This document shows positions 1 through 6,891 of a DNA stretch of 10,546 bases, one piece after another. Below the pieces are notes generated by a model, which was given only the letters and a program-made list of their open reading frames with translations, ran no database searches and was not told the origin of the DNA. Both the position numbers and the translations under genes were made by a program. Position 1 is the stretch's first letter; each line of letters begins with the position of its first letter. The DNA is from Pseudomonadota bacterium (GTDB taxonomy: Bacteria > Pseudomonadota > Gammaproteobacteria > Xanthomonadales > Xanthomonadaceae), in the NCBI GenBank assembly GCA_023423605.1, contig JAFAFF010000133.1, positions 1-10,546 on the forward strand. The letters are read 5' to 3'.

Positions 1-2564
1 AGACCGCGCAGACGATGAAGCAGGAAGCGGACATGGTGGTCGATTCCATCGTCGCTGAAGACATCGGCAAGCTGCCCGACAACAGCGTGGCCGATGCCCT
101 GCAGCGCATCACCGGCGTGCAGGTGGCCCAGGGCGGGCAAGGCGAGACCACCGGCGTGGTGATCCGTGGCCTGCCGAACCTCATCACCACCCTCAACGGT
201 CGCGAGATCTTCAGCAGTTCCGGCCGCGGCTATGCATTCCAGAACCTGCCGGCCACCGCGATCAAGACCCTGAACGTCTACAAGAGCAGCGAAGCCAGCC
301 TGCCGCTGGGCGGCATCGCCGGCTTGGTGGATATCGAGCTGCGTCGCCCGCTGGATTTCGATGGCGCGGAGATCGCCGGCACGGTGACCGGTACGCACAG
401 CAAGTACGGCGGCGATGTCGATCCCAGTGCCAGCCTGCTGCTGAGCAACCGCTGGGACACCGACGCCGGACAGTTCGGCGCGCTGGTCAACGTCGGCTAT
501 ATCGGCAAGCGCTACGCCTACGATGCGGTGTGGGGCGATTTCCCGAAGGTGCTGAACGATGCCGACGGCACGCCCATGCGCACCGAGGACGGCAACCTGG
601 TGGCGGCCCCGAACGGCTGGGGCACCAACTACAGCCATGGCGACCGTGACCGCAGTGCGTTCAACTATGCGCTGCAGTGGAAGCCCAACGACCGCACCGA
701 GGTCTACCTGGAAGGGTTGTACGACTACATCCGCGACGACTACGACCAGGCCTTCCTGTTCAGTTTCCCGGTGGGCGAAGTGCAGCCCACCCAGCTCGGC
801 ATCGGCAGCACCTGCTATCCCAACCGCCTGGATGGACCGCTTTACGGACAGACCATCTGCGATGCCACCAGCGGCAGCTGGACCGGCGACACCTATGCCG
901 CCAGCAGCACCCAGGCGCACAAGCAGCGTGGCCAGGACATCCAGAACGCGCTGGGCCTGAAGTGGGATGGCGACCAGCTGCACCTCTCCACCGAACTCTC
1001 GCGCACGTCCGGCTACTACCGCGACGAGAACTTCATCATCGATACCTTCCTGAGCGGCCCGATCACCACGGTGTGGGATGGCACGTCGGGCAAGCACCAG
1101 AACTGGTACCTGGCAGGCAACCCGGCCAGTGATCCGTCACGCCATTACCTCAACGGCCTGTTCCAGACCTGGGGCGAGTCGCGTGGCGAAGAGAACAGCT
1201 GGCGCGGCGATGGGCGCTTCGAGTTTCTCGATGGTCCGATCGCCAACCTGCAGTTCGGCCTGCGCTATGCCGACCGCACCGCGAGCGCCAAGGGCAGCGT
1301 CGAGATCAACACGCCGCCGCCGGGCGGCGCGGGCACCGGCAACATCACCGCCAACCCCAATCCCGACAACCAGGTCGTCGGTCTGTTCCCGGCGTCCAGC
1401 TTCTTCTGCAGCAAGCGCGGCAATGCAGCGCTGAAGCAGCCGTTCCTGGCCCCCTGCTACGACTACCTGATCGACAACGCCGACGCGTTGCGCGCGTACT
1501 ACGGCCTGCCCGATGGGCTGGCCGCGGAGAATCCCGGCCGCTTCTTCGACATCGAAGAGCGCAAGGCCGCCGGCTACCTGCAGGCGAAGTACGATTTCGA
1601 CCTGTTCGGGATCCGTGCCGACGGCCTGGTCGGCGTGCGCATGGAGAAGATCAAGCGCGAACTGAACGCGTTCTCCTTCGACGCCAGCACCGGCGTGTAC
1701 AGCGCCATCACCCGCAACACCGAAGACACCAACACCCTGCCGAACGCCAGCCTGAACATGCATTTCAGCGATGCCTGGCAGCTGCGCCTGGTCGCGGCGA
1801 AGACGCTCAGCTACCCGGATTTCGGTGCACTCAACCCGTCCATCTCGCTCAATCCGGGCACGGTGAACCGCGCCGGCGTCGCCAGCAGCGGCAACCCGGA
1901 CCTGAGCCCGATCGAATCGACGAACTACGACGCCTCGCTGGAGTGGTACTTCTCGCCGGTGGGCTACGCCAGCGCGGGCGTGTTCTACCGCGACATCGAC
2001 GGCTACATCCAGAACTACATCACCAACGTGGAGATCGCCGGCGAGACCTACGACCTGTCCTCGCCGCAGAGCGCCGGCAGCGGCCACCTGCAGGGCGTGG
2101 AACTGGCCTGGCAGCAGACCTTCGATTTCCTGCCCGGTGCCTGGAGCGGCCTGGGCGCGCAGCTGAACTACACCTACATCGAAGGCGATACCCGTTCGCC
2201 GGAGTTCCTCGGCGGCCCGGTCATCTCCCGTCCGCTGCAGAACGTGTCGAAGAACAACTACAACGCCGTGCTGTTCTACGAGAACTTCGGCCTGTCCGCG
2301 CGCCTGGCCTATGGCTACCGCAGCCGTTACATCGACTTCTTCACCCAGCCCACGGTGGCCGGTACCGAAGACCAGGTGGAAGCGGCCAGCTCGCTGGATT
2401 TCTCGGTCAGCTACGACGCCACTCCGCGCACCACCCTGGTGTTCTCGGCCACCAACCTGCTGGGCAACAACCTGCACCAGTACTGGGGCAGCGGCAACTC
2501 GCGTCCGCGCGACATCCGCTTCCAGGACAAGACCCTGGGCCTGGGCCTGCGGTTCAAGCTGTGA
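1..2564 (+). CDS. TonB-dependent outer-membrane receptor, 5' partial
   Basis: Energised uptake of a ligand across the outer membrane, driven by TonB-ExbBD. The frame is open from base 3 to the window edge, so the ATG at 15 is internal; the signal peptide and TonB box are upstream. Counted from that ATG (849 residues), the start is plug domain: the stretch SIVAEDIGKLPDNSVADALQ (11-30) is typical of the Xanthomonas/Caulobacter receptor group (TIGR01782-like), followed by VVIRGL (48-53) and a plug end near residue 115. The rest is beta-barrel with alternating aromatic and polar residues and a C-terminal strand ending LGLRFKL. The only four cysteines form two close pairs (267/282 and 465/481), probably disulfides in surface loops. 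It lies 99 bases upstream of the galactose regulator with no clear terminator between them, which suggests it imports galactose-containing glycans. The substrate is inferred from context only. Confidence 0.93.
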   Translation, partial: TAQTMKQEADMVVDSIVAEDIGKLPDNSVADALQRITGVQVAQGGQGETTGVVIRGLPNLITTLNGREIFSSSGRGYAFQNLPATAIKTLNVYKSSEASLPLGGIAGLVDIELRRPLDFDGAEIAGTVTGTHSKYGGDVDPSASLLLSNRWDTDAGQFGALVNVGYIGKRYAYDAVWGDFPKVLNDADGTPMRTEDGNLVAAPNGWGTNYSHGDRDRSAFNYALQWKPNDRTEVYLEGLYDYIRDDYDQAFLFSFPVGEVQPTQLGIGSTCYPNRLDGPLYGQTICDATSGSWTGDTYAASSTQAHKQRGQDIQNALGLKWDGDQLHLSTELSRTSGYYRDENFIIDTFLSGPITTVWDGTSGKHQNWYLAGNPASDPSRHYLNGLFQTWGESRGEENSWRGDGRFEFLDGPIANLQFGLRYADRTASAKGSVEINTPPPGGAGTGNITANPNPDNQVVGLFPASSFFCSKRGNAALKQPFLAPCYDYLIDNADALRAYYGLPDGLAAENPGRFFDIEERKAAGYLQAKYDFDLFGIRADGLVGVRMEKIKRELNAFSFDASTGVYSAITRNTEDTNTLPNASLNMHFSDAWQLRLVAAKTLSYPDFGALNPSISLNPGTVNRAGVASSGNPDLSPIESTNYDASLEWYFSPVGYASAGVFYRDIDGYIQNYITNVEIAGETYDLSSPQSAGSGHLQGVELAWQQTFDFLPGAWSGLGAQLNYTYIEGDTRSPEFLGGPVISRPLQNVSKNNYNAVLFYENFGLSARLAYGYRSRYIDFFTQPTVAGTEDQVEAASSLDFSVSYDATPRTTLVFSATNLLGNNLHQYWGSGNSRPRDIRFQDKTLGLGLRFKL

Positions 2565-2597
2565 TGCACGGAACGATACCGATGACGTCCGCCGTGC

Positions 2598-2623
2598 TAT
2601 ATCCCTTTTGTCGGATAATACGA
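2598..2623 (+). promoter_or_regulatory. candidate promoter/operator upstream of the gntR-type regulator
   Basis: This is the only AT-rich patch in the 99-base gap between the receptor and the regulator. It holds GATAAT (2614-2619), five of six matches to a -10 box, but no convincing -35 at 17 bases. GATAAT sits inside an imperfect palindrome, TCGGATAATACGA (2611-2623, five of six pairs), of a size that a FadR-type dimer could bind. Both the promoter and operator roles are inferred; the motif is not one I can match to a published site. Confidence 0.3.
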
Positions 2624-2626
2624 GTG

Positions 2627-2641
2627 GCCGCAGCATGCGGC
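2627..2641 (+). repeat. short inverted repeat in the leader of the regulator gene
   Basis: GCCGCA (2627-2632) and TGCGGC (2636-2641) are perfect complements around a three-base loop, GCA. The repeat ends 22 bases before the GTG start and 11 bases before the AAAGGGG ribosome-binding site (2652-2658). It could be a second operator, a 5'UTR hairpin or chance in GC-rich DNA. There is no T-tract, so it is not a standard terminator for the receptor gene. Confidence 0.3.
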
Positions 2642-2663
2642 ACACGCAGCCAAAGGGGCTCCA

Positions 2664-3380
2664 GTGAAGCAGATCGCGGTACGCAATCTCTACGACCAGG
2701 TCATCCAGCAGATCGGCAGGAAGATCGTCAGCGGCGATATCAAGCCGGGCGAATTCCTGCCGCGCGAGGAACTGCTGGCGCAGAACATGGCGGTCAGCCG
2801 CACCGCGCTGCGCGAGGGCCTGAAGGTACTGGGCTCCAAGGGCCTGATCGAGACGAAGCAGAAGACCGGTACCCGGGTGCGCGAGCCGCGCCACTGGAAC
2901 CAGCTGGACGCGGACATCCTGGCCTGGCGCTGCGCCTCCATGCCCACCCAGGATTTCGTGGAGAAACTGGTGGAGATGCGCGAGATCATCGAGCCGGCGG
3001 CGGCCGCCGCGGCGGCGCGACGGCGCTCGGCGGCACAGCTGGCCCGCATCAAGGCGGCGTACCAGGCGATGGCCGACGCCACCGACCAGGATGCGTGGGC
3101 GAAGGCGGACCTGGAATTCCACGAGTGCGTGCTGGAGGCGACCAACAACGAGCTGCTGGCTTCGTTGTTCTCGGTGATCGACGCCGCGCTCGGTGCGTTC
3201 TTCCTGCTTTCGGCGCAGACCGCGGCGGACTTCAAGTACTCGCTGCCGCGCCACTTCGACGTGTACGACGCCATCCGGCTGAAACAACCGGAAGCTGCCC
3301 ACGAAGCGATGCTCGGCATGATCGCCGACTCGCGTGCCAACCTCAAAGGGCGCGGTCGCGCCCGCAAACCCCTACGCTGA
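2664..3380 (+). CDS. dgoR: GntR/FadR-family regulator, DgoR-like
   Basis: Probably a ligand-responsive repressor of this galactose/galactonate operon. The 238-residue protein has an N-terminal winged helix (about 5-75): IVSGDIKPGEFLPREELLAQ (21-40) followed by SRTALREGLKVL, the usual GntR recognition-helix region. An all-helical FCD effector domain follows (about 95-230). Likely FCD metal or ligand residues are D149 and H153 (ADLEFHE) and H197 (RHFDVYDAI). The last histidine of classical FCD proteins is replaced in the segment AMLGMIADSR; as I recall, E. coli DgoR has a similar MIASS segment there, which favours DgoR over generic FadR proteins. The GTG start is chosen for AAAGGGG five bases upstream and because the winged helix begins at once. 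Residues 112-118 are seven alanines in a row, encoded by a GCG/GCC-rich run. It sits 10 bases before dgoA, so autoregulation is likely. The effector (galactonate or KDGal) is inferred. Confidence 0.88.
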   Translation: MKQIAVRNLYDQVIQQIGRKIVSGDIKPGEFLPREELLAQNMAVSRTALREGLKVLGSKGLIETKQKTGTRVREPRHWNQLDADILAWRCASMPTQDFVEKLVEMREIIEPAAAAAAARRRSAAQLARIKAAYQAMADATDQDAWAKADLEFHECVLEATNNELLASLFSVIDAALGAFFLLSAQTAADFKYSLPRHFDVYDAIRLKQPEAAHEAMLGMIADSRANLKGRGRARKPLR

Positions 3381-3390
3381 CGGAGTCCCC

Positions 3391-4026
3391 ATGAGTACCG
3401 CCTGGATGCAACCCCTCCCCCTGGTTGCGATCCTGCGCGGGCTCACCCCGCAGGAAGCGCCGGCCATCGGTGCGGCGCTGGTCGAAGCCGGCTTCCGCAT
3501 CCTCGAAGTTCCACTCAACTCGCCGCGTCCACTGGAAAGCATCGAACTGCTGGCCAGGGCACTCGGCGACCACTGCCTGGTCGGTGCCGGCACCGTGCTC
3601 ACTCCCGGCCAGGTGCAGGACGTGGCCAATGCCGGCGGCCGCCTGATCGTGATGCCGCATGCCGATACCGAAGTGATCGCCAGCGCGCACGCGATGGGCC
3701 TGCGCTGCACGCCCGGCGTGGCGACCCCGACCGAAGCCTTCGCAGCACTGCGCGCCGGTGCCGACGCACTGAAACTGTTTCCCGCCGAACAGCTGCCGCC
3801 GTCGGTGCTGAAGGCCTTGCGCAGCGTGCTTCCGGCCGGCACCGGCCTGCTGCCGGTGGGCGGTATCACCCCCGAGCGCATGGCCGTCTACCGGCAGGCC
3901 GGTGCGGCCGGCTTCGGCATCGGCTCGGCGCTCTATGCGCCGGGCACCAGCGCGACTGAAGTGTCCAGGCGCGCGCACGCTTTCATCGACGCATGGAACA
4001 AAACGAACACGGACTCCCACGCATGA
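3391..4026 (+). CDS. dgoA: 2-dehydro-3-deoxy-6-phosphogalactonate (KDPGal) aldolase
   Basis: Class I aldolase that cleaves 2-keto-3-deoxy-6-phosphogalactonate to pyruvate and glyceraldehyde-3-phosphate, the last step of the De Ley-Doudoroff pathway. The 211-residue protein is a KDPG/KDPGal-type TIM barrel, close to the roughly 205 residues of E. coli DgoA. Visible active-site features are R16 (AILRG), E39 (LEVPLNSP), GAGTVL (65-70), the Schiff-base lysine K128 in ALKLFP, and phosphate-contacting glycines in PVGGITP (155-161) and GIGSALY (176-182). The LNSP after the catalytic Glu and the ALKLFP context fit DgoA better than Eda. The ATG at 3391 is chosen for GGAG at 3382-3385, five bases upstream; the in-frame ATG at 3334 would run 47 bases into the regulator gene. 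Its stop overlaps the next start (ATGA). The intact phosphate site implies a phosphorylated substrate, so a KDGal kinase must exist elsewhere. Confidence 0.94.
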   Translation: MSTAWMQPLPLVAILRGLTPQEAPAIGAALVEAGFRILEVPLNSPRPLESIELLARALGDHCLVGAGTVLTPGQVQDVANAGGRLIVMPHADTEVIASAHAMGLRCTPGVATPTEAFAALRAGADALKLFPAEQLPPSVLKALRSVLPAGTGLLPVGGITPERMAVYRQAGAAGFGIGSALYAPGTSATEVSRRAHAFIDAWNKTNTDSHA

Positions 4027-5171
4027 AGATCACCGCAATCACCACGTTCATGGTTCCGCCGCGCTGGCTGTTCGTGCGCATCGATACCGATGCCGGCGTC
4101 AGCGGATGGGGCGAGCCGATCGTCGAGGGCCGCGCGCATACCGTGGCCGCCGCCGTGGAAGAGCTGTCCGATTACCTCATCGGCAAGGACCCGCGGCATA
4201 TCGAAGACCACTGGAACGTGCTCTATCGCGGCGGTTTCTATCGTGGCGGGCCGATCCTGATGAGCGCCCTGGCCGGCCTGGACCAGGCCTTGTGGGACAT
4301 CCATGGCAAGGCGCTGGGCGTGCCGGTGCATGCGCTGCTGGGCGGCCCCGTGCGCGATCGCATCCGGGTCTATTCGTGGATCGGTGGTGACCGCCCCGCC
4401 GATACCGCACGCGCGGCGAGCGAAGCGGTGGCGCGCGGCTTCACCGCGGTCAAGATGAACGCCACCGAGGAAGTGCAGTTCGTCGATTCGCACGCCAAGG
4501 TCACCCATGTGCTGGAAAACGTGCAGGCGGTACGCGATGCCGTTGGCCGCGAGATCGGCCTGGCCGTGGATTTCCATGGCCGCGTGCACAAGCCGATGGC
4601 CAAGGTACTGATGCGCGAACTGGAACCGTTCGGCCTGATGTTCATCGAAGAACCCGTGCTGTCCGAGCACCTTGAGGCCATCCCCGAACTGGCCGCGCTG
4701 TCGCCGGCTCCCATCGCGCTGGGCGAACGGCTGTATTCGCGTTTCGATTTCAAGCGCGTGCTGCAGACCGGCGGGGTGGACATCCTGCAGCCCGATCCTT
4801 CGCATTCGGGCGGCATCACCGAAACCCGCAAGATCGCCGCGATGGCCGAAGCCTACGATGTGGCGCTGGCCCTGCATTGCCCGCTCGGCCCCATCGCCCT
4901 GGCCGCCAACCTGCAGCTGGACGCGGTCTGCTACAACGCCTTCATCCAGGAACAGAGCCTGGGCATCCACTACAACGCCGACAATGACCTGCTCGACTAC
5001 CTGGCCGACCGCGCACCATTCGATTACCAGGAAGGCTTCGTGAAGATTCCGGATGGCCCGGGCCTGGGCATCGAGATCAACCAGGAGTACGTGGACGAGC
5101 GCGCCGCCGAAGGGCACCGCTGGCGCAATCCGATCTGGCGCCATGCCGATGGCAGCGTGGCGGAATGGTGA
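4023..5171 (+). CDS. dgoD: D-galactonate dehydratase (enolase superfamily)
   Basis: Dehydrates D-galactonate to 2-keto-3-deoxy-D-galactonate in the cytoplasm with Mg2+. The 382 residues match E. coli DgoD in length and, from memory, closely in sequence: the N-terminal capping domain has PPRW (12-15), GWGEPIVEGRA (28-38) and the loop FYRGGPILMSA (72-82). The barrel carries D183 and H185 (DFHGR), E209 (FIEEP), E235 (GERLYSR), D258 (QPDPSHSGG) and H285 (HCPLGP). D183, E209 and E235 are the expected metal ligands, and H185 and H285 the expected acid/base histidines, at the same numbers as in E. coli DgoD. The C-terminus WRNPIWRHADGSVAEW is also typical. The start at 4023 overlaps the dgoA stop (ATGA), so translation is probably coupled; the in-frame ATG at 3993 lies inside dgoA. 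Other acid-sugar dehydratases of the superfamily are much less likely. Confidence 0.96.
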   Translation: MKITAITTFMVPPRWLFVRIDTDAGVSGWGEPIVEGRAHTVAAAVEELSDYLIGKDPRHIEDHWNVLYRGGFYRGGPILMSALAGLDQALWDIHGKALGVPVHALLGGPVRDRIRVYSWIGGDRPADTARAASEAVARGFTAVKMNATEEVQFVDSHAKVTHVLENVQAVRDAVGREIGLAVDFHGRVHKPMAKVLMRELEPFGLMFIEEPVLSEHLEAIPELAALSPAPIALGERLYSRFDFKRVLQTGGVDILQPDPSHSGGITETRKIAAMAEAYDVALALHCPLGPIALAANLQLDAVCYNAFIQEQSLGIHYNADNDLLDYLADRAPFDYQEGFVKIPDGPGLGIEINQEYVDERAAEGHRWRNPIWRHADGSVAEW

Positions 5172-5965
5172 GCACGATGCCTGCACAGTCCCCCTCCTCC
5201 ATGGATGCCATGGCCCACTACCCCAGCCTTGCCGGACGCGCGGTGCTGGTCAGCGGCGGCGCCACCGGCATCGGCGCCAGCTTCGTCGAACACTTCGCCC
5301 GCCAGGGCGCACGCGTCGCCTTCCTGGATATCGACGATGCCGGTGCCCAGGCCCTGCTGGATGGCCTGGGGGCCGTCGATCACGCGCCGGTCTACCTGCG
5401 CTGCGACGTGACCGACCTGGACGCGCTGCAGGCCGCCATTGCCGAAGCACGCACCCATATCGGCCCGATCGCCGTGCTGGTCAACAATGCCGCCAACGAT
5501 GGCCGGCATGCGCTGGCCGATACCACGGCGGCCGACTTCGAACGCAGCATGGCGGTGAACCTGCGCCACCAGTATTTCGCCATACAGGCGGTGGCCGGGG
5601 ACATGCGCGCGCTCGGCGGCGGCTCCATCATCTGCCTGGGTTCCACCGGCTGGATGATCAAGAACAGCGGCTACCCGATGTACGCCATGGCCAAGGCGGC
5701 CGTGCACGGCCTGGTCAACGGGCTGGCCCGTGAACTGGGCCGCGACCGCATCCGCATCAACGCGCTGGTACCCGGCTGGGTCATCACCGAAAAGCAGCAG
5801 CGGTTGTGGCTGGACGCGGAGGGCGAAGCACAGCTGCGCCACGCCCAGTGCCTGCCCGGATACCTGCAGGCGGGTGATCTGGCACGCGCCGCGCTGTTCC
5901 TGGCCGCCGATGACAGCCGCATGTGCACCGGGCAGGATTTCATCGTAGACGGTGGCTGGGTGTGA
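5165..5965 (+). CDS. SDR-family NAD-dependent sugar dehydrogenase, probable D-galactose 1-dehydrogenase
   Basis: Likely oxidises D-galactose (possibly also L-arabinose or L-fucose) to its lactone, the first step of the pathway. It is a classical short-chain dehydrogenase of 266 residues. The cofactor motif GGATGIG spans 31-37; D55 at the end of the second strand (AFLDIDD) favours NAD over NADP. NNAAND (107-112) replaces the common NNAG, as in several sugar 1-dehydrogenases I recall. N132, S160, Y173 and K177 (YAMAK) complete the active site, with the usual 13-residue Ser-Tyr spacing. PGWVITEKQQRLW (203-215) forms the substrate loop, and GQDFIVDGGWV is the standard end. The start is uncertain: ATG 5165 overlaps the dgoD stop by seven bases, and GTG 5168, ATG 5177, ATG 5201 or ATG 5210 would all keep the fold. 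Substrate identity rests on the neighbours (lactonase, galactonate dehydratase, galactose symporter). Confidence 0.87.
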   Translation: MVSTMPAQSPSSMDAMAHYPSLAGRAVLVSGGATGIGASFVEHFARQGARVAFLDIDDAGAQALLDGLGAVDHAPVYLRCDVTDLDALQAAIAEARTHIGPIAVLVNNAANDGRHALADTTAADFERSMAVNLRHQYFAIQAVAGDMRALGGGSIICLGSTGWMIKNSGYPMYAMAKAAVHGLVNGLARELGRDRIRINALVPGWVITEKQQRLWLDAEGEAQLRHAQCLPGYLQAGDLARAALFLAADDSRMCTGQDFIVDGGWV

Positions 5966-6864
5966 GCGCGCTCGGCGACATCGTCGTGCCGTCCGGCAAC
6001 CAGCTGGGCGAAGGCGTGCTGTGGTGCGAACGCGAACAGGCGCTGTACTGGACCGACATACAGGCCGCGCAGCTGTGGCGCCACCGGCCGGCCGATGGCA
6101 ATACCTGCCATTGGCCACTGCCGGAGCGCCTGGCTTCGTTCGCGCTGTGCGAAGCCGAGGGCTGGCTGCTGCTGGCGCTGGCCTCGCGGCTGGCCTTCTT
6201 CCACCCCGCGCGCAACGAACTGCGTGAACTGCACCGCCTGGACACGGTGGCCGAAACGCGTGCGAACGATGGCGCCTGCGACCGCCAGGGGCGCTTCGTG
6301 TTCGGCATGCTGCACGAACCCGCGCAGGGACCGAAACAGGCCGTCGGCGCCTTCCATCGCCTGCACGCGGACCTTTCGCTGGAAACCCTGCCGCTGCCGC
6401 GCGTGGCCATCTCCAACAGCATCGCCTTCAGTCCGGATGGCGCGACGATGTACTTCTGCGATTCGCTGCGCAGGACCATCGAACGCTGCGACTACGGCGA
6501 CACCCTGGGACCACCGGTGCCCTTCGTGGACCTGCGCGAGGAGGATGGCGAGCCGGACGGCAGCGCCGTGGACGCGCAGGGCGGGCTGTGGAATGCCCGT
6601 TGGGGCGGATCGTGCGTGGTGCGCTACCTGGCCGATGGCCGCGAGGACCGGCGCCTTGCGGTCGCCACCACGCAGCCCACCCGCCCCTCGTTCGGCGGCC
6701 ATGCGCTGGCAACCCTGTACGTCACCAGCGCGCACGATGGCATGGATGCCGCCACGCGTGCGCGCGATGAACATGCCGGCGATCTGTTCGCCTTCGTGCC
6801 CGGCGTCGCCGGGCTTCCCGAGCCCCGGTTCGCCGGCAACCCCGATGCCTTGCCGCCTCGCTGA
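5962..6864 (+). CDS. SMP-30/gluconolaconase-family sugar lactonase, probable galactonolactonase
   Basis: Predicted to hydrolyse the galactonolactone made by the preceding dehydrogenase to galactonate, the DgoD substrate. The 300-residue protein is a six-bladed SMP-30/regucalcin propeller. Expected metal ligands are visible: E17 (QLGEGVLW), N152 (ISNSIAFSPDG) and D199 (GEPDGSAVDAQGG), with N102-D103 (RANDGACD) as the substrate/metal-site partner. The C-terminal blade has GGHALATLYVTSA, also typical. The GTG at 5962 is chosen because it overlaps the SDR stop (GTGA) and gives a family-like N-terminus (DIVVPSGNQLGEG). The in-frame ATG at 5923 would add 13 residues that do not look like this family and would lie inside the SDR gene. 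There is no signal peptide, so it is cytosolic. The lactone specificity is inferred from gene order. Confidence 0.9.
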   Translation: MSALGDIVVPSGNQLGEGVLWCEREQALYWTDIQAAQLWRHRPADGNTCHWPLPERLASFALCEAEGWLLLALASRLAFFHPARNELRELHRLDTVAETRANDGACDRQGRFVFGMLHEPAQGPKQAVGAFHRLHADLSLETLPLPRVAISNSIAFSPDGATMYFCDSLRRTIERCDYGDTLGPPVPFVDLREEDGEPDGSAVDAQGGLWNARWGGSCVVRYLADGREDRRLAVATTQPTRPSFGGHALATLYVTSAHDGMDAATRARDEHAGDLFAFVPGVAGLPEPRFAGNPDALPPR

Positions 6865-6891
6865 CACCGCGCACCACCCTGCGGAGATTCC

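Noticed and set aside
1137..3302. A 721-residue open frame on the minus strand
   Set aside because: It runs antisense through the receptor and the regulator, both of which have clear family motifs. Its translation is low-complexity (rich in Arg, Ala, Val, Gly, Gln) with no recognisable domain, as expected for an antisense frame in GC-rich DNA.
3334..3390. Upstream in-frame ATG for dgoA
   Set aside because: It would add 19 residues and overlap the regulator gene by 47 bases without a ribosome-binding site; ATG 3391 has GGAG at the right distance.
1943..3394. A 483-residue plus-strand frame across the receptor end and regulator
   Set aside because: It is the out-of-frame reading of two real genes and the translation is Arg/Pro/Gly-rich without motifs.
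3933..5186. A 417-residue minus-strand open frame opposite dgoD
   Set aside because: dgoD is certain from its catalytic residues and full length; the antisense translation has no domain signature and crosses the dgoA/dgoD/SDR boundaries.
5923..5961. Upstream in-frame ATG for the lactonase
   Set aside because: It adds an Arg/His-rich stretch that is the shadow of the SDR C-terminus; the GTG overlapping the SDR stop gives a normal family N-terminus.
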